This document shows positions 50,780 to 62,979 of a stretch of 64,000 nucleotides of DNA, piece by piece. Made by a program: the position numbers and the translations under genes. Source of the DNA: Onchocerca lupi (taxonomy: Eukaryota; Nematoda; Chromadorea; Rhabditida; Onchocercidae); contig JAOVVO010000278.1 in the NCBI GenBank assembly GCA_028564675.1, forward strand, positions 32,494 through 96,493. The letters are read 5' to 3'. Each line of letters starts with the position of its first letter. The stretch's first letter is position 1. The notes beneath the pieces are model-generated. The model saw nothing but the letters and a program-made list of their open reading frames with translations, was not told the DNA's origin and searched no databases.

Positions 50780-51060
50780 AATACATCCCAGTCCAATCAG
50801 TGCACCTCTCCTCCACCTCCTCTCTCTCTTCTTTCATCCATTCTCCCTACTCCCACTCCTTCTCATTTTGTAAACAAATATCATTTCTTCAATTTCGAAG
50901 ATTGCTGAGAAGAAGTGAAATGCTGCTTCTTCATCTTCTCATTCGTTAGAAGGATAGCTAGTTAACTAGTACTAATCACTAACCCTCAACTCTTCCTACC
51001 GTCTTCTGTGCTAACTTTCAAAATATCGCAGTACCCGATTTGCTGTAATAAATGACGACG
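50780..51060 (+). promoter_or_regulatory. pyrimidine-rich, CCAAT-containing stretch
   Basis: This is the most C-rich DNA of the gene-poor region: CCCAGTCCAATCAGTG near 50788, then CTCCTCCACCTCCTCTCTCT and further CT-rich sequence. A CCAAT box plus pyrimidine tract could belong to a distal promoter, perhaps for the + strand sup-12 gene 8 kb downstream. No coding frame is seen. The evidence is compositional only. Confidence 0.25.
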
Positions 51061-53875
51061 ATTACACATCATTTCCACACTACCAACTTCTTCACCATTC
51101 CATCCAATCTCATCCAACTATCCAACAAAGCTTAACCATCATTTCTTACCACATTTTATCAGACAGTATTTAGTATCACAAAATACCTATCAATAGCCCT
51201 CTTAACAAAAATTCAATTATCAATTTACCACGTAAACCTTATGGTACTTCACATCCTTCAAATTTGAATTAGCCAATATTTCTATATTAGTTTTCAAATA
51301 ATCCATCCAGATTTCATCCTACATAAAATTCTGTCGTTGCTTCATTTTGAAAATTTTATTCCCTTGCTTAATGCTATTGCAACTATTTGATTTGTTTAGA
51401 TTGTACTAGCTTAGAATTTTTAGTCTAAATTTTATTCTTAGATTAGCTATCTTCATTTATTTCCTTCAAACATCCACGGATTAGCAATTTTTCTTCCCTT
51501 ATACTTAAATGTGCTATTAATTTTAAATTATATTTCGAATAAGAAGTTCATAATTATTTGCTTTAACTGGAAGTTTTTGAAAAATTAACTTTTCAAAAAT
51601 GAAAAATTCTTCTTTCAAAAAGTTCTAATCTGCCCTATTTAATCTTTTTAAACATATCTTAATTTTTATTATCAACATACTAAATTTTCATTTGAATTTT
51701 TAGTTAATCCTCATTCCTTATTATATATTCATAAACTTATCAAGAAATAAATTAAGTTTAAGATCGCAATTCTAGTCTAATATAACAGCACTTATTTGAG
51801 AATTTAAGAGCTGTTATACAACATAATCGACAATTGTTCAATGCTGAACGACTCATATTTAAAAATTTTTTTTAAGAATAGACTTTTAGAAATAAGATTT
51901 ACTAATGCAAAAACATGGTACCAAATTTTCAAGTAGTTTAGGCTAGATCTTGTTAGAGTTTGTTAGAAAAAATAAAAATGTGTTCTATCTTTACACTGTT
52001 TAAAATTTCTCCATCAAGTAAATGGCCCAAATTTTTGGAATTTATTTATGGAAAAAATTTTTAAAATATCAATAGAAAATTTTGCAACTTTTTACAAAAA
52101 TATTGCTTGATGATCTACGAATTAGAAAACGAAACAACAAATTATAAAAATGTGCATTGTAATAAAACGAAGTATTATAGAAAAATTTTTAATGTTAATA
52201 TGAATGATTATAATAATGATAACAAACTATAAATAGTTTAATATATTTCTGTAAGATAGCAACAATTATAGGTGAAAATCTTACAACTTTAAATATTAGA
52301 TGTTTATCAATTAAGATGCAATTAATTTTATGTATGTACAACTTTGGCATCAATCTTAATTGTTATGTAAATATTACGCATACAATAAGAATTGTTAACT
52401 GATTGAAAAACAAAAGAGACTGATAGTTAAATTTTATGAATTTCATTGATGTATGTGAATATATTATGGATAAATGTATTATAAATAATTTTTGCGCAAA
52501 TCTTATTTGTTATATAATATTACGCATGCAATAACAATAACTTCTTTTAAAGATGTAAATAAGTAAAAGAAGTATTATTTCGATTATTGTCTAATTGCTA
52601 ATTGATTGAAAAAGCAAAAGAGATTGAATGTCTGAAAGTTTGGAAGGAATAGAAATATAAATATATAATAGAAAAGAAAAGTGATAGTTAGTGAGTAAAG
52701 ATAGATTGATAATGGATTTCATTTGAATAGAATTGATAGAAAGTTGTCAAACTGCTTCCTTTTTATCAATCAAAGACGAGAAGACAACAAAAGCAAATTA
52801 AATAAATATCCGAAACTCAAATGAAATCTGCCATTGTTGTCGTTATTGCTATTGCTGTTACTGCTATTATTGTTAATGATAATGATGATGATGTTGATAT
52901 TAGTATTATTATTATTGCTTACCATAATTTAGTATTATTATCACTAATAGTTAATTCACTATTTTATCATTATTATTGTTTGTTTGATAATCTTCATTTA
53001 AGATCAACTTTTCAATCAAAAACCTGCCTCCATTCCTACCCATAATTAATTCTCGTTTATCTTCTTCTTCTACTAGTCTTTATCTTCATCATCATCATCA
53101 TCATTCTTCTTCATCATCAACAATTCTTTTCCGTTTCCTCAATTAAATTATTCAATTTGTTCGCAGTTTTGAATTAATTAGTGATTATATTTACAGTATT
53201 GATCATAGGCATGAATTAAATTTCCATTCTTTGTTCAGTAATTCTTTTTTTTGCACTTCAAATATTTGCAGTTATCCGACTAAACATTAATAAATATTTT
53301 ACATTATTAATTGATTAGTTATTTATCAATTAGTGATAATATTGATGATAAGTATTATCATTTTTCATCTCTTTCTTGCGATTTATTTGTTTTATTTCAA
53401 TTTGCTCCTATAAATGTTTATTTATTCCTTAGAATGATAACGAACAAGTAATAAAAAGCCAATAATTCATAACAAGTTTCATCAGTTATCAAAATTTTGA
53501 TGAAATTCATTGAAATAATAATGGTCTTGTTATTGTTGTTGTCGCTGCCGTTTATTTTTCATAAATTATTTAATTTTTAATGTCTACTGCTTGAATGAGT
53601 AACCAGTTATATTGCTCTTATCAATAGCAATAATAATGATAATAATGATGTTGATGATAAATTAAAATGATCGATGGTTACATTTCATATATACAAATCG
53701 AAAAAAATATGAAACATGACTAATTCTTTCATTTCTTTTTCCATTTTCTTCGCTTTATTATTATATTTGTATGCTTAAAGTATAAGAAATAAATGCAATT
53801 AACTAGTTTTCTAAAGAAAAATGTGCGATGAAAATAATAAGAATAATAGTGATGATGATGATAATGATAAGTTTA

Positions 53876-54235
53876 GATGAAATTTATCTATTTAGTTAGG
53901 AAGAATATTAATTATTATAATGCATGATATTATATCATAATAAATTATTGATAAATTTTGAAAATTTTGAAATTTGTAAAATGTTTACATTTATCATATG
54001 TTATTATTCACCATTTGGTAAATTTAACCAGTCACTACCTCTGTTACTTCCATTATACTAATATAATACTAATCGGGTTAAATTTATTTATTTAGTTAAA
54101 AGAAATATTAAATTATATATTATTATATCATAAGAAATTAGTGATGAACTTCAAAATTTGACGTTTATAATTGTTGTGTTTGTCACATATTATCAGTTAT
54201 CATTCATTAAATTTAATCATTCGATTCCATTTATT
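53876..54235. repeat. diverged tandem duplication, period about 200 bp
   Basis: 53876-54045 and 54077-54235 share AAATTTAT(C/T)TATTTAGTTA, a TTATATCATAA(T/G) word, ATTTATCATATGTTATTATTCA-type sequence and TTTAACCA in the same order, with many substitutions. Confidence 0.5.
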
Positions 54236-57200
54236 ATTTATATGTTAATTTCTGAAAATTAAAGCTTCAAGTGGATATATATATATATATTTGCATATGT
54301 TGATTGGATTTAAGATGAAAATTGTCATTAAGCTAAATGGAAATATGATCATTTTATATGAAAAAAAGTAATTTGATTCCATTTCTTTCTCTAATATCAT
54401 TTATATTACATTTTATTAGTGAATAAATATGTATTACAAAACTGAAAAGTGAAAATGCAAGTAAATTTTTAAAGTTGATATTCTTCAAAAAATTTTTTAA
54501 TTTTACCGAATACTTGTTTTTGACATTTTTTTAAATTCTTCTAAAATTTTTAAAAAATTTTCAAGCTCTTTAGGATTTTTGAATTATTTAAGTTTCGTAA
54601 ATCAATAGCACTTTATATATATATATATATATATAAAGTATTGATTATATATATATATATAATTTGTAATTTAATTTGGGAATTTTGGGAATTTATAATG
54701 ATTTTTCGAAAATTTTTTCCATAAAATTTAACCCTAAGAATGAAATTGGTTTAAAAAAAGTATGGTTTTAAAATTTCTTGCACTAACTTAATTTTATGTT
54801 TTATAAGTTTGTAAAATTTAATTAAAAACAAAGATATGGAAAAAGGAAAGTGAGTAAATAGACGAAATCCCTTCTGAATTCGTCTTTTTTTTTTATTTTA
54901 TATATTCTTTTGAAAGCTAAGCTGTCACGCTATTTTTTCTTAGGAATTAATGAATTTTCAAAAGAATTAAGAATTTCAGGTTGATTTAGAATTCTTTATT
55001 TGAAAATTTTTACCGAAATGTTTACTAAATACCATTTTAATTTGTTTATAGCAAGTAATAAAGAATAAGGGAAACATACAAGCAAAACAGTTAGGCAAAG
55101 TTCATAAAGCTTGTTTGATTTGCTTTCTTTTTCATAAATATGCTCAAATATTAGTAACAATTTATTATAAAATACTACAATTTTGTCAAAATGATATGAG
55201 CTAATCAATTTGTTATATCCTTCTTAGCGAGCAGTTATTCCATGAATAATTTTCAGTTAGTCAATCGTTGACATATTTTCTTTTGCAAAATACTTAGAAA
55301 AGGAAATCATTAAATATAATTATCATGGTTTTTTTTTTTGTGATTGTCTCATTAAATACTTTACAATCATTATAATTTCATTTGTTTGTAAATTGCAACT
55401 GAACAGAATTTAATTTAGTTTTAATTTGGATTATCAATGAAATTATCTTAACATTTTATCGTTGCTTGATTCATTTAAAATTGTTCATTTTATCAATATT
55501 TCTTTTCAATATTAAAAAAGAAAAAAGTTATATGTTAGCTTATTGTCATCTGTCTTCTTGTTTAATGTTAACTGATTATAATTATTTGATGGAGATTTCC
55601 TTTTGATAATATTCCTATATCATCCTGACCTTTTTCTTCTTCATTCCTTTTCTATCGTTTTGACCTTTCCCTTCCCCTTCTATTAACCTAGTCTTAACCT
55701 TTCCCTAACTTTTTCCTGTCCTTTTTTATTTATCCCTTTTCTTATATATCTATAAATTGATGCAGTTATTATTGAAAAATTATCTTTTAATAACTTCATC
55801 AACTCCAGTTTTAAAAGAGGGCGGTTTGCCTTTTAAGATATATTTGTATATCAGCAATTAATATTCAATTTAACATAGAACCTATAGATGTATGTGTATG
55901 TGATTTATGTTTGTATTTGTGACTGTGTGTTTATTATGTATATATGTGAAACATTTATTATAAAAAAAAAATTCTCAACCTTTATTTATTTTCTTTTCAT
56001 GCATTATTTTGCATTATTTCCAGTTCAGAAATGTCTTTAATAAGCCTATTATTATTTCGATGAAATAATTTCTTCGATCTTTTCTTTCCAACTTTTTTAA
56101 TCAAAATGATCATTAAAATTTGAAATGTTTAAACAAGAAAAATTTCGATGAAAAATGCATCATTTCCTGTAATAAATTGTTGCGATATATTTTAAATATT
56201 ATTGAAATTTTACTATTGTTTAAGAATTGTATTATATCTTGATTAATACTACGAAAGATTTTAAAAATAAAAATTACTTTTAGCGAAAATAAATAGAAAT
56301 TGCTTTTGGCAAAAATAGCAATGAAAGAAGGAAAATTTGTTCAAATCCAAAATTAATCAGTTCAAAAAACAAATTTGTATTTTTAAGTGATTTAAATTTT
56401 TGCTGTTTTAGCTAAAAAATCAAAAAAACTACGAAATGTTTAAATCTATTCAAATTCAACAGTAATGTAATATAAAATTTACATGATTTTTCTTTTCTTT
56501 TTCCAACCAAAACTTCGAAAAAAGGGAATTTTTTCGAAAGAAAAAGAGAAAGCAAAAAGCAAAAATAAAATGAAGAGAAGTGGAAGAGAAGGAAATTCGG
56601 TTAAAATGAAATAAATCAAATATATTTAATCCAACAGACATTTGTGATGTTTTCCATCAGTAAATGCAAGCTTAATTCGCCTTATGCTCAATTTTTCCTT
56701 TCCTTTCCTCAATTTCTATTGTCACCTCTGTCACCTTTTAAGCCATTCCTAATTATTTCGTCCTCAGTTCTTTTTATCCTCTCTGTCACTTGCTTAACTA
56801 CCTCTTAACATCCTTTTCCTAACCTTTCTCGTCCTTCCTGTCTCCATTTTAATCGGTCATTTTATCAAACTTTTCATTGGCCAATTTTCTCTATCATTTA
56901 TCTTTTCTTATTTGTATGCATGCTTACTTCATTTCTTCGTTCTTATTGAAAAATGCAAAATATTAATCAAATATTTTTACCTAACAAAGAAAAAAAAAGA
57001 AAAAAAAATTATGAGGAGCAAATTTTCGAAAAACGAACTTTTTCACTAAAATATTAATGCTCGACCAAATTATTTTTGATCCTTGGTCAAATTTGTATTT
57101 TAATTATGTCTATAGCTTAAAAAATGACTATGATAAATAAGACTTTCAAAAAACAAAGAAATCTTTCATGAAAATTTCAATAATTGACCAAGATAATTTT

Positions 57201-58356
57201 TTATCCTCAATCAAATTTACGTCAATTACGTCAATTTTGAATAAACTAGTATATATATACGTGTACCTCGGCACTTTATTTAATATGTTGAGGTATGTTT
57301 GTATGCGTATGCATATCCGTGTATGTTAATTTAATTAAAAAATGTTTATTTAAGCATAAGTAAGAAATGTACGTTTATTTAAGCGAACTGATTGAGAGAA
57401 CAAAAGCCTCTATGCCAGATATGGATAAATGATTCAAATTGTTTGAGAAATATTACTACTCATGTTTGTGCATGTGAATGGAAGTGAATGTTGAATAGTT
57501 TTGTTCAAAATGTTAAAAAAAATATGATTTGTGACGATGGCAACAATGCAGATTATATTCATTGAGCATTTCTGAGCGACATCACATGCATTTCAAAAGA
57601 AAATGCATCTTTTTGGCCCACTTAGCTGGGCCTTCTTCTTCTCTTTTTTTACTTTAGCAATTGTATGGGCTGTTTTTGAATTGCAAACTTGACAATATTC
57701 GTCATCTTTACTCAAAAATCATTTCATCAATATTTCAGCTTCTTCAACTTTTTCTTTTCTCTATTATACTTGAACTAAAATCTTATTTGGATATCAGTGT
57801 ATTTTCATGCTAAAAAAATTCTACAGAACATATTCAAAGATTAAAAAAAAATGAAAAGATGAAGAACTGGTTTATCTCACGCCTGATTTCATTTATTGGC
57901 ATTCACTGCTTCTATTTATTGACAATTTTAACAGAAGGAAAAAATTTTGAAAATTGCGAAGAAAGGAATTATAAGTTAATTATCCAATTAAACTTTTTCT
58001 TCCTAAATTTTGCCTTTCTTTTTGTTCTTTATTTATGCCTAAATGATATTAGAAGCGTTTCTTCGTTGCCTATGCATTTAAGAAAAAAAAAATGAAGCAA
58101 TTAGGAAAAGAATATCGTCGATTTATAGCATTTAGCAATAATATTTTTGATTCGTTTCCTGTTATTTCTTTCTTTTTTTTTAAAGTTTTGCTTCAAATTT
58201 AATATTGTTCAGTTTTATTTTTTTCTTGTTCAATTTTATCACCTGTTATCATATAATTTTCCTATTTTCTTCTCTTATGCTCATTTTTCTTTCTTTTATA
58301 ATCAATGTCATAATAGAAAAGAAATGTAATAATTTTAAAATGTTGAAAAATTTCAG

Positions 58357-58752
58357 GAGTGATTTCGTTCTTCTTCTTCGTGTGCTATTCTTTTTTGTGT
58401 CGTTTGTGTGTCGCTTGCGGTGCCGTGTTATTTTTTTATTTTCTTAGCTAAAGGTAAGTTCAACTTATTTATTCATACCTAATCAATAAATCAATTAATT
58501 AATTACAGCAGTATTTCCTTGATGATTACAAAACTGCATCTTCAACATGAATCATTTATGCAGAAAAAATTTCAAATAGTTTGCAATTTTAATTCTTAAA
58601 TCATTTTATTTAATTTTGAATTATATTTAAATTTCTATTTTTTACTGTAATTAATAAATGAATAAATTTCAGGTGCTTTGTATAACACTCACAATTTAGC
58701 TTTTTTTTTTTTGTTTTGCCCGCTTCTCATTCTACAAAAACTCCATTTGCAA
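58357..58752 (+). promoter_or_regulatory. probable 5' UTR exons of sup-12
   Basis: 58357-58453 follows AATTTCAG and ends at a perfect GTAAGT donor. 58673-58752 follows AATTTCAG and ends at another GTAAGT. Neither contains a useful ATG frame, so they would be non-coding leader exons joined to about 58912, after TTTTATCAG, ahead of the ATG at 58975. The first exon is T/G-rich and contains TTTGTGTGTCGC, a GTGTG-type site. Transcript evidence is lacking. Confidence 0.45.
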
Positions 58753-58974
58753 GTAAGTTTTTTTTTTGTTGCGAATTAAGTCGCTATTTTGATGAATTCA
58801 GATTTAATTACAAAAATTCAGTCATTACTTTGGATAGTTTACTTGTTAATATTTTTATGAAAAATTAATTTATTTTGCAAATTTCAATAGTGTTAAAATT
58901 AATTTTATCAGCTAATTACTCTAAGTTTATTAAGGACTGTCACGTGAACTACTGATTGGATCAATATAAGCATA

Positions 58975-61900
58975 ATGATACCATCTATTTATGGACAGTT
59001 GGCTAGTAGTGGAACGATTGCAGATCCATTAGTGCAAGCTGCTGCAGCTGCATTGGCAGCACAATCTGCTGCTGCTGCTGCTGCTGCTACTGCTAGTGCT
59101 ACTGACACTCTTTCTACAACAGGTATATTTATTTAATCAACTTAACAAATGTTACATTTAGTTTTTTATAAGAAGTAATGGAATTTAATCAGTTAAAGGT
59201 TATTTTTAATCTTTGACCATATTTTACCGAAAAAAAAGCCAAAAATATGGAACAATAATTTTTTTTTATTTTTAGATATATATGATATGATAGAATTACG
59301 TTATCATTTTGCTCAAGCGCATACATGATAAGATATAGCAATAACTATGTCTATTTTTTCTTTTTTTTAATATACATGATACGACATAATTACACTACCA
59401 TTTTAATCATTTTTGCTTTATTACTGTAACAATTACGTTATTCTTTCTTTTTTTTCTCAAATCGTGCATGATAAGATATAAGAATAATTATGTTATTTTT
59501 TCCTGTTTTTTTTTTCTTCAGGCATACGTGATACGACATTTACGAAAATTTTCGTCGGTGGTTTACCGTATCATACATCGGATAAAACATTGCATGAATA
59601 TTTTGAACAATTTGGTGAAATAGAAGAAGCGGTAGTTATTACCGATCGACAGACTCAAAAAAGTCGTGGATATGGTTTCGTAAGTTCTTATTATGAGAAT
59701 TTTTGATTCTTATTTTCCTGCATTATAATTTTCTTTCATTTTTCGGCGAGCATCGCTGCATGAAAATTTAGATTCGAAAAATGATAAATTTTAAATTGCT
59801 AAAATTCAGAAATCAAGATCAAAACTATTAGTGCTGCATAGAAATTATTAAAGCAATACATCGTATTATTTAAAAATTGTTTCAATGATAAGCCAATATC
59901 ATCTTTTTTCATAATGAAAATTTAGAAATTTAAATTAAAACTATCAGTGTTACATTGAAAATACTAAAGCAAAACATTGCATTACTTAAAAATTGTTTCA
60001 ATGACAAAGTCAGTATTTTTTCTATTAAAATTATGAAATTTAACCTTAATATTATAGGTCACAATGAAAGATCGAGCTGCAGCAGAACGTGCTTGTAAAG
60101 ATCCCAATCCAATCATTGATGGCCGTAAAGCAAATGTTAATTTGGCTTATTTGGGCGCTAAACCACGTGGTAATATTCAACTTGCAGGTTAATTCTTTTC
60201 GAAATTATACACCCTGTTATTGCTCATATTAGAAAACTGTATTATTAAATGAAAAATTAAACGATATGACAAATTAAGAAATGAAATAGTAATTAGGAAA
60301 AATAAAGTTTGTAAAATTATTTTTGACAGATAGTGTATGATAATATGCTATTGACAGTGTAGCTAAGCAACAGATATTTCATGGATATTTGACATTTTGA
60401 TTCCTTAATTGCGATGGTACTGAAATGACTTGCTAGCCTTATGTTTGTCTTGATTGAAATGGCATCCTTAGATTAGTTAACTTTTGATAATAATTTCAGT
60501 AATTTCTGAATTTTGATCACTTAAAAAAATTTTCGAAATTGAAATTTGCACTGGTTATTTTAAATTTGATATACTCTCTTTTCTTACTATATCCTGGCTA
60601 ATTTTCTTTCTTAAATTACTGCTAAATTTTATGCATAAGAAATATTACTTTTTGAATTGAATGAAATAAAATCTCAAGAATTCAATCGGATGTTTGTATT
60701 GTTATTTGTTTTGCATGTTATGGTGTTTTTTTTTTTTTTTTTGTATGGCATCAATCAAGTTTGTTTTCCATTTAATTTAATCAAATTTTCGATTTCAGCA
60801 CTTTCTAACGGATTGCAGCAAATCCCGTTGCAAACACAATTGCAGGCTTTATTTCCCGGTCGTATTGCCGGGTAATTTTCTCTTTTTTTCTTCTAAATTT
60901 TTCAGTACTTATGTATGATATACTTTTGAATTTCACGAAAAGTTTTTGGTGATAAAATTTTCAAATATCAGTAATTCAATGAGAAATGGTATTTAAAAAT
61001 GAAAAACAGTCATGACACATTTTTCATGACTTGTTATTGTGCTTGTATATGTGCGTGTGTATTTGTATGTACATTTTGTCTCTCTATTAATTTATTTCAC
61101 GAAAATACATGAGCTTAATATCTTCAGATTTTAAAATATGAAATTAATTTTTATAAATAGGAATCAAAATCAATGCGTATCATTTTCATGAATTATCAGT
61201 TTAATTAAATTAAAAAATAAAAATAAATTTTTTTTTTAAAATCAAAAATAAATTAGCAGCAGTTCAACTCATTTATGTATCAGTATTGAACTACTGCACT
61301 TTTAGAAAAGAATTTTTCAAATAATTTAGAAAAGTAATAATAATAAGTAATATATATGATTATAATGTACTTTAAAAAATTTTGGAAAATGAATCGATGA
61401 TTCCCATTCTTTAAAGATTATTTTTTTCATCTATAATGTAAATAAAATTTGACGCAAAATTTTTTGATAGCAATACTATGATCTAGAAATACAACATTGA
61501 ATCTTTATAAATTTCTCTACCAATAAATTTTTTTTCAAAAGACTGAGAAAATGAAAGTTTCCAAATGTGATAATTTTGAGAGATGAAAGATTGACCGAAA
61601 TTAATCAATAATAATCATCCATTTACAAACTCACCTGACCTTTAAGTATTCTATCTTTCTTATATTCGATAGATATATGTGTGTGTATGTGCGTGTGCGT
61701 GCGTGAGTGGGTGTGTGCGTGGGTGTACTTGTGTAACTTTTTTGCAAAGGATTTTGTTCGTTTGTTTATTTAATTGTTTGCGATATAAAAAGTTTCGAAA
61801 ATAAATAAAATTTTGATTCAAATACTGAACTGTAGATTGATCAATATATTACAAATACAATTATACTAAGATTGTTTATTGTTTTTTTTTTTTTTTTTTA

Positions 61901-62866
61901 ATTAAAGCAGTAAAACAAAAGGAAGCGAATTAACAGATGAATATGCAATTTGTTAAGTAAATATTAGATATAGAATGAAATGAAATGTAAATATTGCCTA
62001 TTTACCCATTAATTTATTTACTTTATCTTTGTCGCTTTAATTTAAACAAACAAGAAATTTAAGCTGCAATGCAAATTTTAAATCTAGTAATTTGCATATT
62101 TTACATCTAATTAATTTAAATCGATTGCAGTTTTAGTATTATAAAATTTTAGCCTTCCACAACTTCTCTATCCAACAGCAGCAGCAGCTGCTGCAGCTGC
62201 AACTAATCCATTGATGAATACGCTAAATGGACTGCAAAATACGACAACATTAGCTGGTGCAGCTCAGGTAAATACTTCACAAACTCAGCAACAGTATATC
62301 GACTATGCAACACTCGCAGCTGTTGCAGCTGCAGGTGGTGGTGCTGCAACCGCTGCTCAGAATCCATTTTCTCTTCATCCAGCAGGTAATTAAATCTCAA
62401 TCATTCTTTTAAATTGGCATATAAAAGTTTAAGGAAAATACCATTTGCTTTTTTGATCAAATTTCTCAAAAAAATTTATTACTTGATAGTTGAAATGAAA
62501 ATTTCCAATTTTAATTTAAGTCTTGTCGAATTTTGAAGTATCATTAAAAATTCGGAAATGATAATTCAAAAACTTTTACGACTAATTTCATTTAAAATAT
62601 CACTGAAAATTTCTTGTGATAAACGCATTTGAAAAATTTAAAGGAAGAATTAAACTCATTTATTTATCATTCAGTCATTCATATCTTCCCATGTCTTTGT
62701 CGCTTTTTCAGTGTCAGCAGCAGGTACGGTAGGCTTGGAACAGTATGCATATATGCCATATGGCCTAATACCAGCCAACAGTTATGCGGCCCAGCTAACA
62801 GCCGCACAATCACAATTAGCTGCCGTTACACAACAGCAAGCTGCTCTGGAACATCAACGTGTATGA
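58975..62866 (+). CDS. sup-12: RRM RNA-binding protein, SUP-12 (RBM24/RBM38) orthologue
   Basis: Splicing regulator; C. elegans SUP-12 works in muscle and binds GUGUG-type sites. Six coding exons: 58975-59122, 59522-59679, 60058-60187, 60799-60871, 62153-62385, 62712-62866; all join in phase and give 298 residues. The single RRM is about 56-133: DTTFTKIFVGGLPYHTSDKT with RNP2 IFVGGL at 59-64, and RNP1 SRGYGFVT at 97-104 split by intron 2. DPNPIIDGRKANVNLAYLGA completes the domain and is near-identical to the family. Flanking parts are Ala-rich (exons 1 and 5) and Gln/Ala-rich at the end, as in other nematode versions. Intron 4 is 1.28 kb and holds GT-rich clusters. Donors are GTATAT, GTAAGT, GTTAAT, GTAATT and GTAATT. 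Confidence 0.95.
59274..59545 (+). repeat. intron 1 repeats resembling the start of sup-12 exon 2
   Basis: Copies near 59274, 59319, 59372 and 59463 read (T/A)ATACATGAT(A/C)(A/C)GA(C/T)AT(A/T) followed by an AATTA(C/T)-type word and a T run. The true exon 2 start at 59522 reads GCATACGTGATACGACATTT. The series therefore looks like a degenerate tandem array that includes the exon edge and its polypyrimidine tract. Confidence 0.55.
59809..60025. repeat. diverged tandem duplication in sup-12 intron 2, period about 117 bp
   Basis: The copies at about 59809-59905 and 59926-60022 share AAAACTAT(T/C)AGTG, TTAAAGCAA, CAT(C/T)G(T/C)ATTA and TTAAAAATTGTTTCAATGA. They are about 80% alike and lie just before the exon 3 acceptor. 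Confidence 0.7.
61031..61735 (+). promoter_or_regulatory. GT-rich clusters in sup-12 intron 4
   Basis: Two sense-strand clusters, at 61031-61070 (GTGCGTGTGTATTTGTATG) and 61676-61735 (several GTGTG words among GTGCGTG and GTGGGTG), lie in the intron between exons 4 and 5. SUP-12/RBM24/RBM38 proteins are known to prefer GUGUG, so these could be sites through which the protein controls its own transcript. A neutral microsatellite is the alternative. Confidence 0.35.
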
Positions 62867-62979
62867 ATAAAATCTTTCTACAAAAATTCATCTTTCATCA
62901 AGAGAAAAAAAGAGAAAAGAAAAAGGAAGTGACCAATAATTACTCGACAAATAAGCCAAATATTTACTTAACAAATAAA
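62866..62979 (+). terminator. candidate polyadenylation signals of sup-12
   Basis: AATAAA overlaps the stop codon itself (TGAATAAA, 62864-62871) and occurs again at 62974-62979. Use of the first would leave almost no 3' UTR, so the second or a later one is likelier. Confidence 0.3.

Larger units (their letters stand above)
41778..57850. other. 16-kb gene-poor region
   Basis: I find no multi-exon gene here. Coding-like fragments are limited to one possible terminal exon at 43626-43717. The rest is AT-rich DNA with minisatellites (49370-49900, 50430-50705), a local duplication (53876-54235), dinucleotide TA tracts (50408, 54272, 54615-54660), a CTTT tract at 47998-48033, a hairpin at 47888-47927 and a pyrimidine-rich stretch at 50790-50860. 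It may hold long-range control sequence for sup-12, but nothing shows this directly. Confidence 0.5.

Noticed and set aside
52821..53045. 74-codon open frame MKSAIVVVIAIAVTAIIV..., signal-peptide-like
   Set aside because: It is encoded by imperfect GTT/ATT/GAT trinucleotide repeats, which give hydrophobic and Asp-rich runs by composition alone.
57528..57575. Possible C/D-box snoRNA (GTGACGA ... CTGA)
   Set aside because: The C box is imperfect, there is no closing stem at the ends, and the interval is too short.
58205..58447. 80-codon Phe/Leu-rich open frame before sup-12
   Set aside because: Its length comes from T-rich sequence and its end overlaps the probable 5' UTR exon. No domain or splice support.
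62203..62400. 65-codon open frame on the - strand
   Set aside because: It is antisense to sup-12 exon 5, caused by its Ala/Gln-rich codons.
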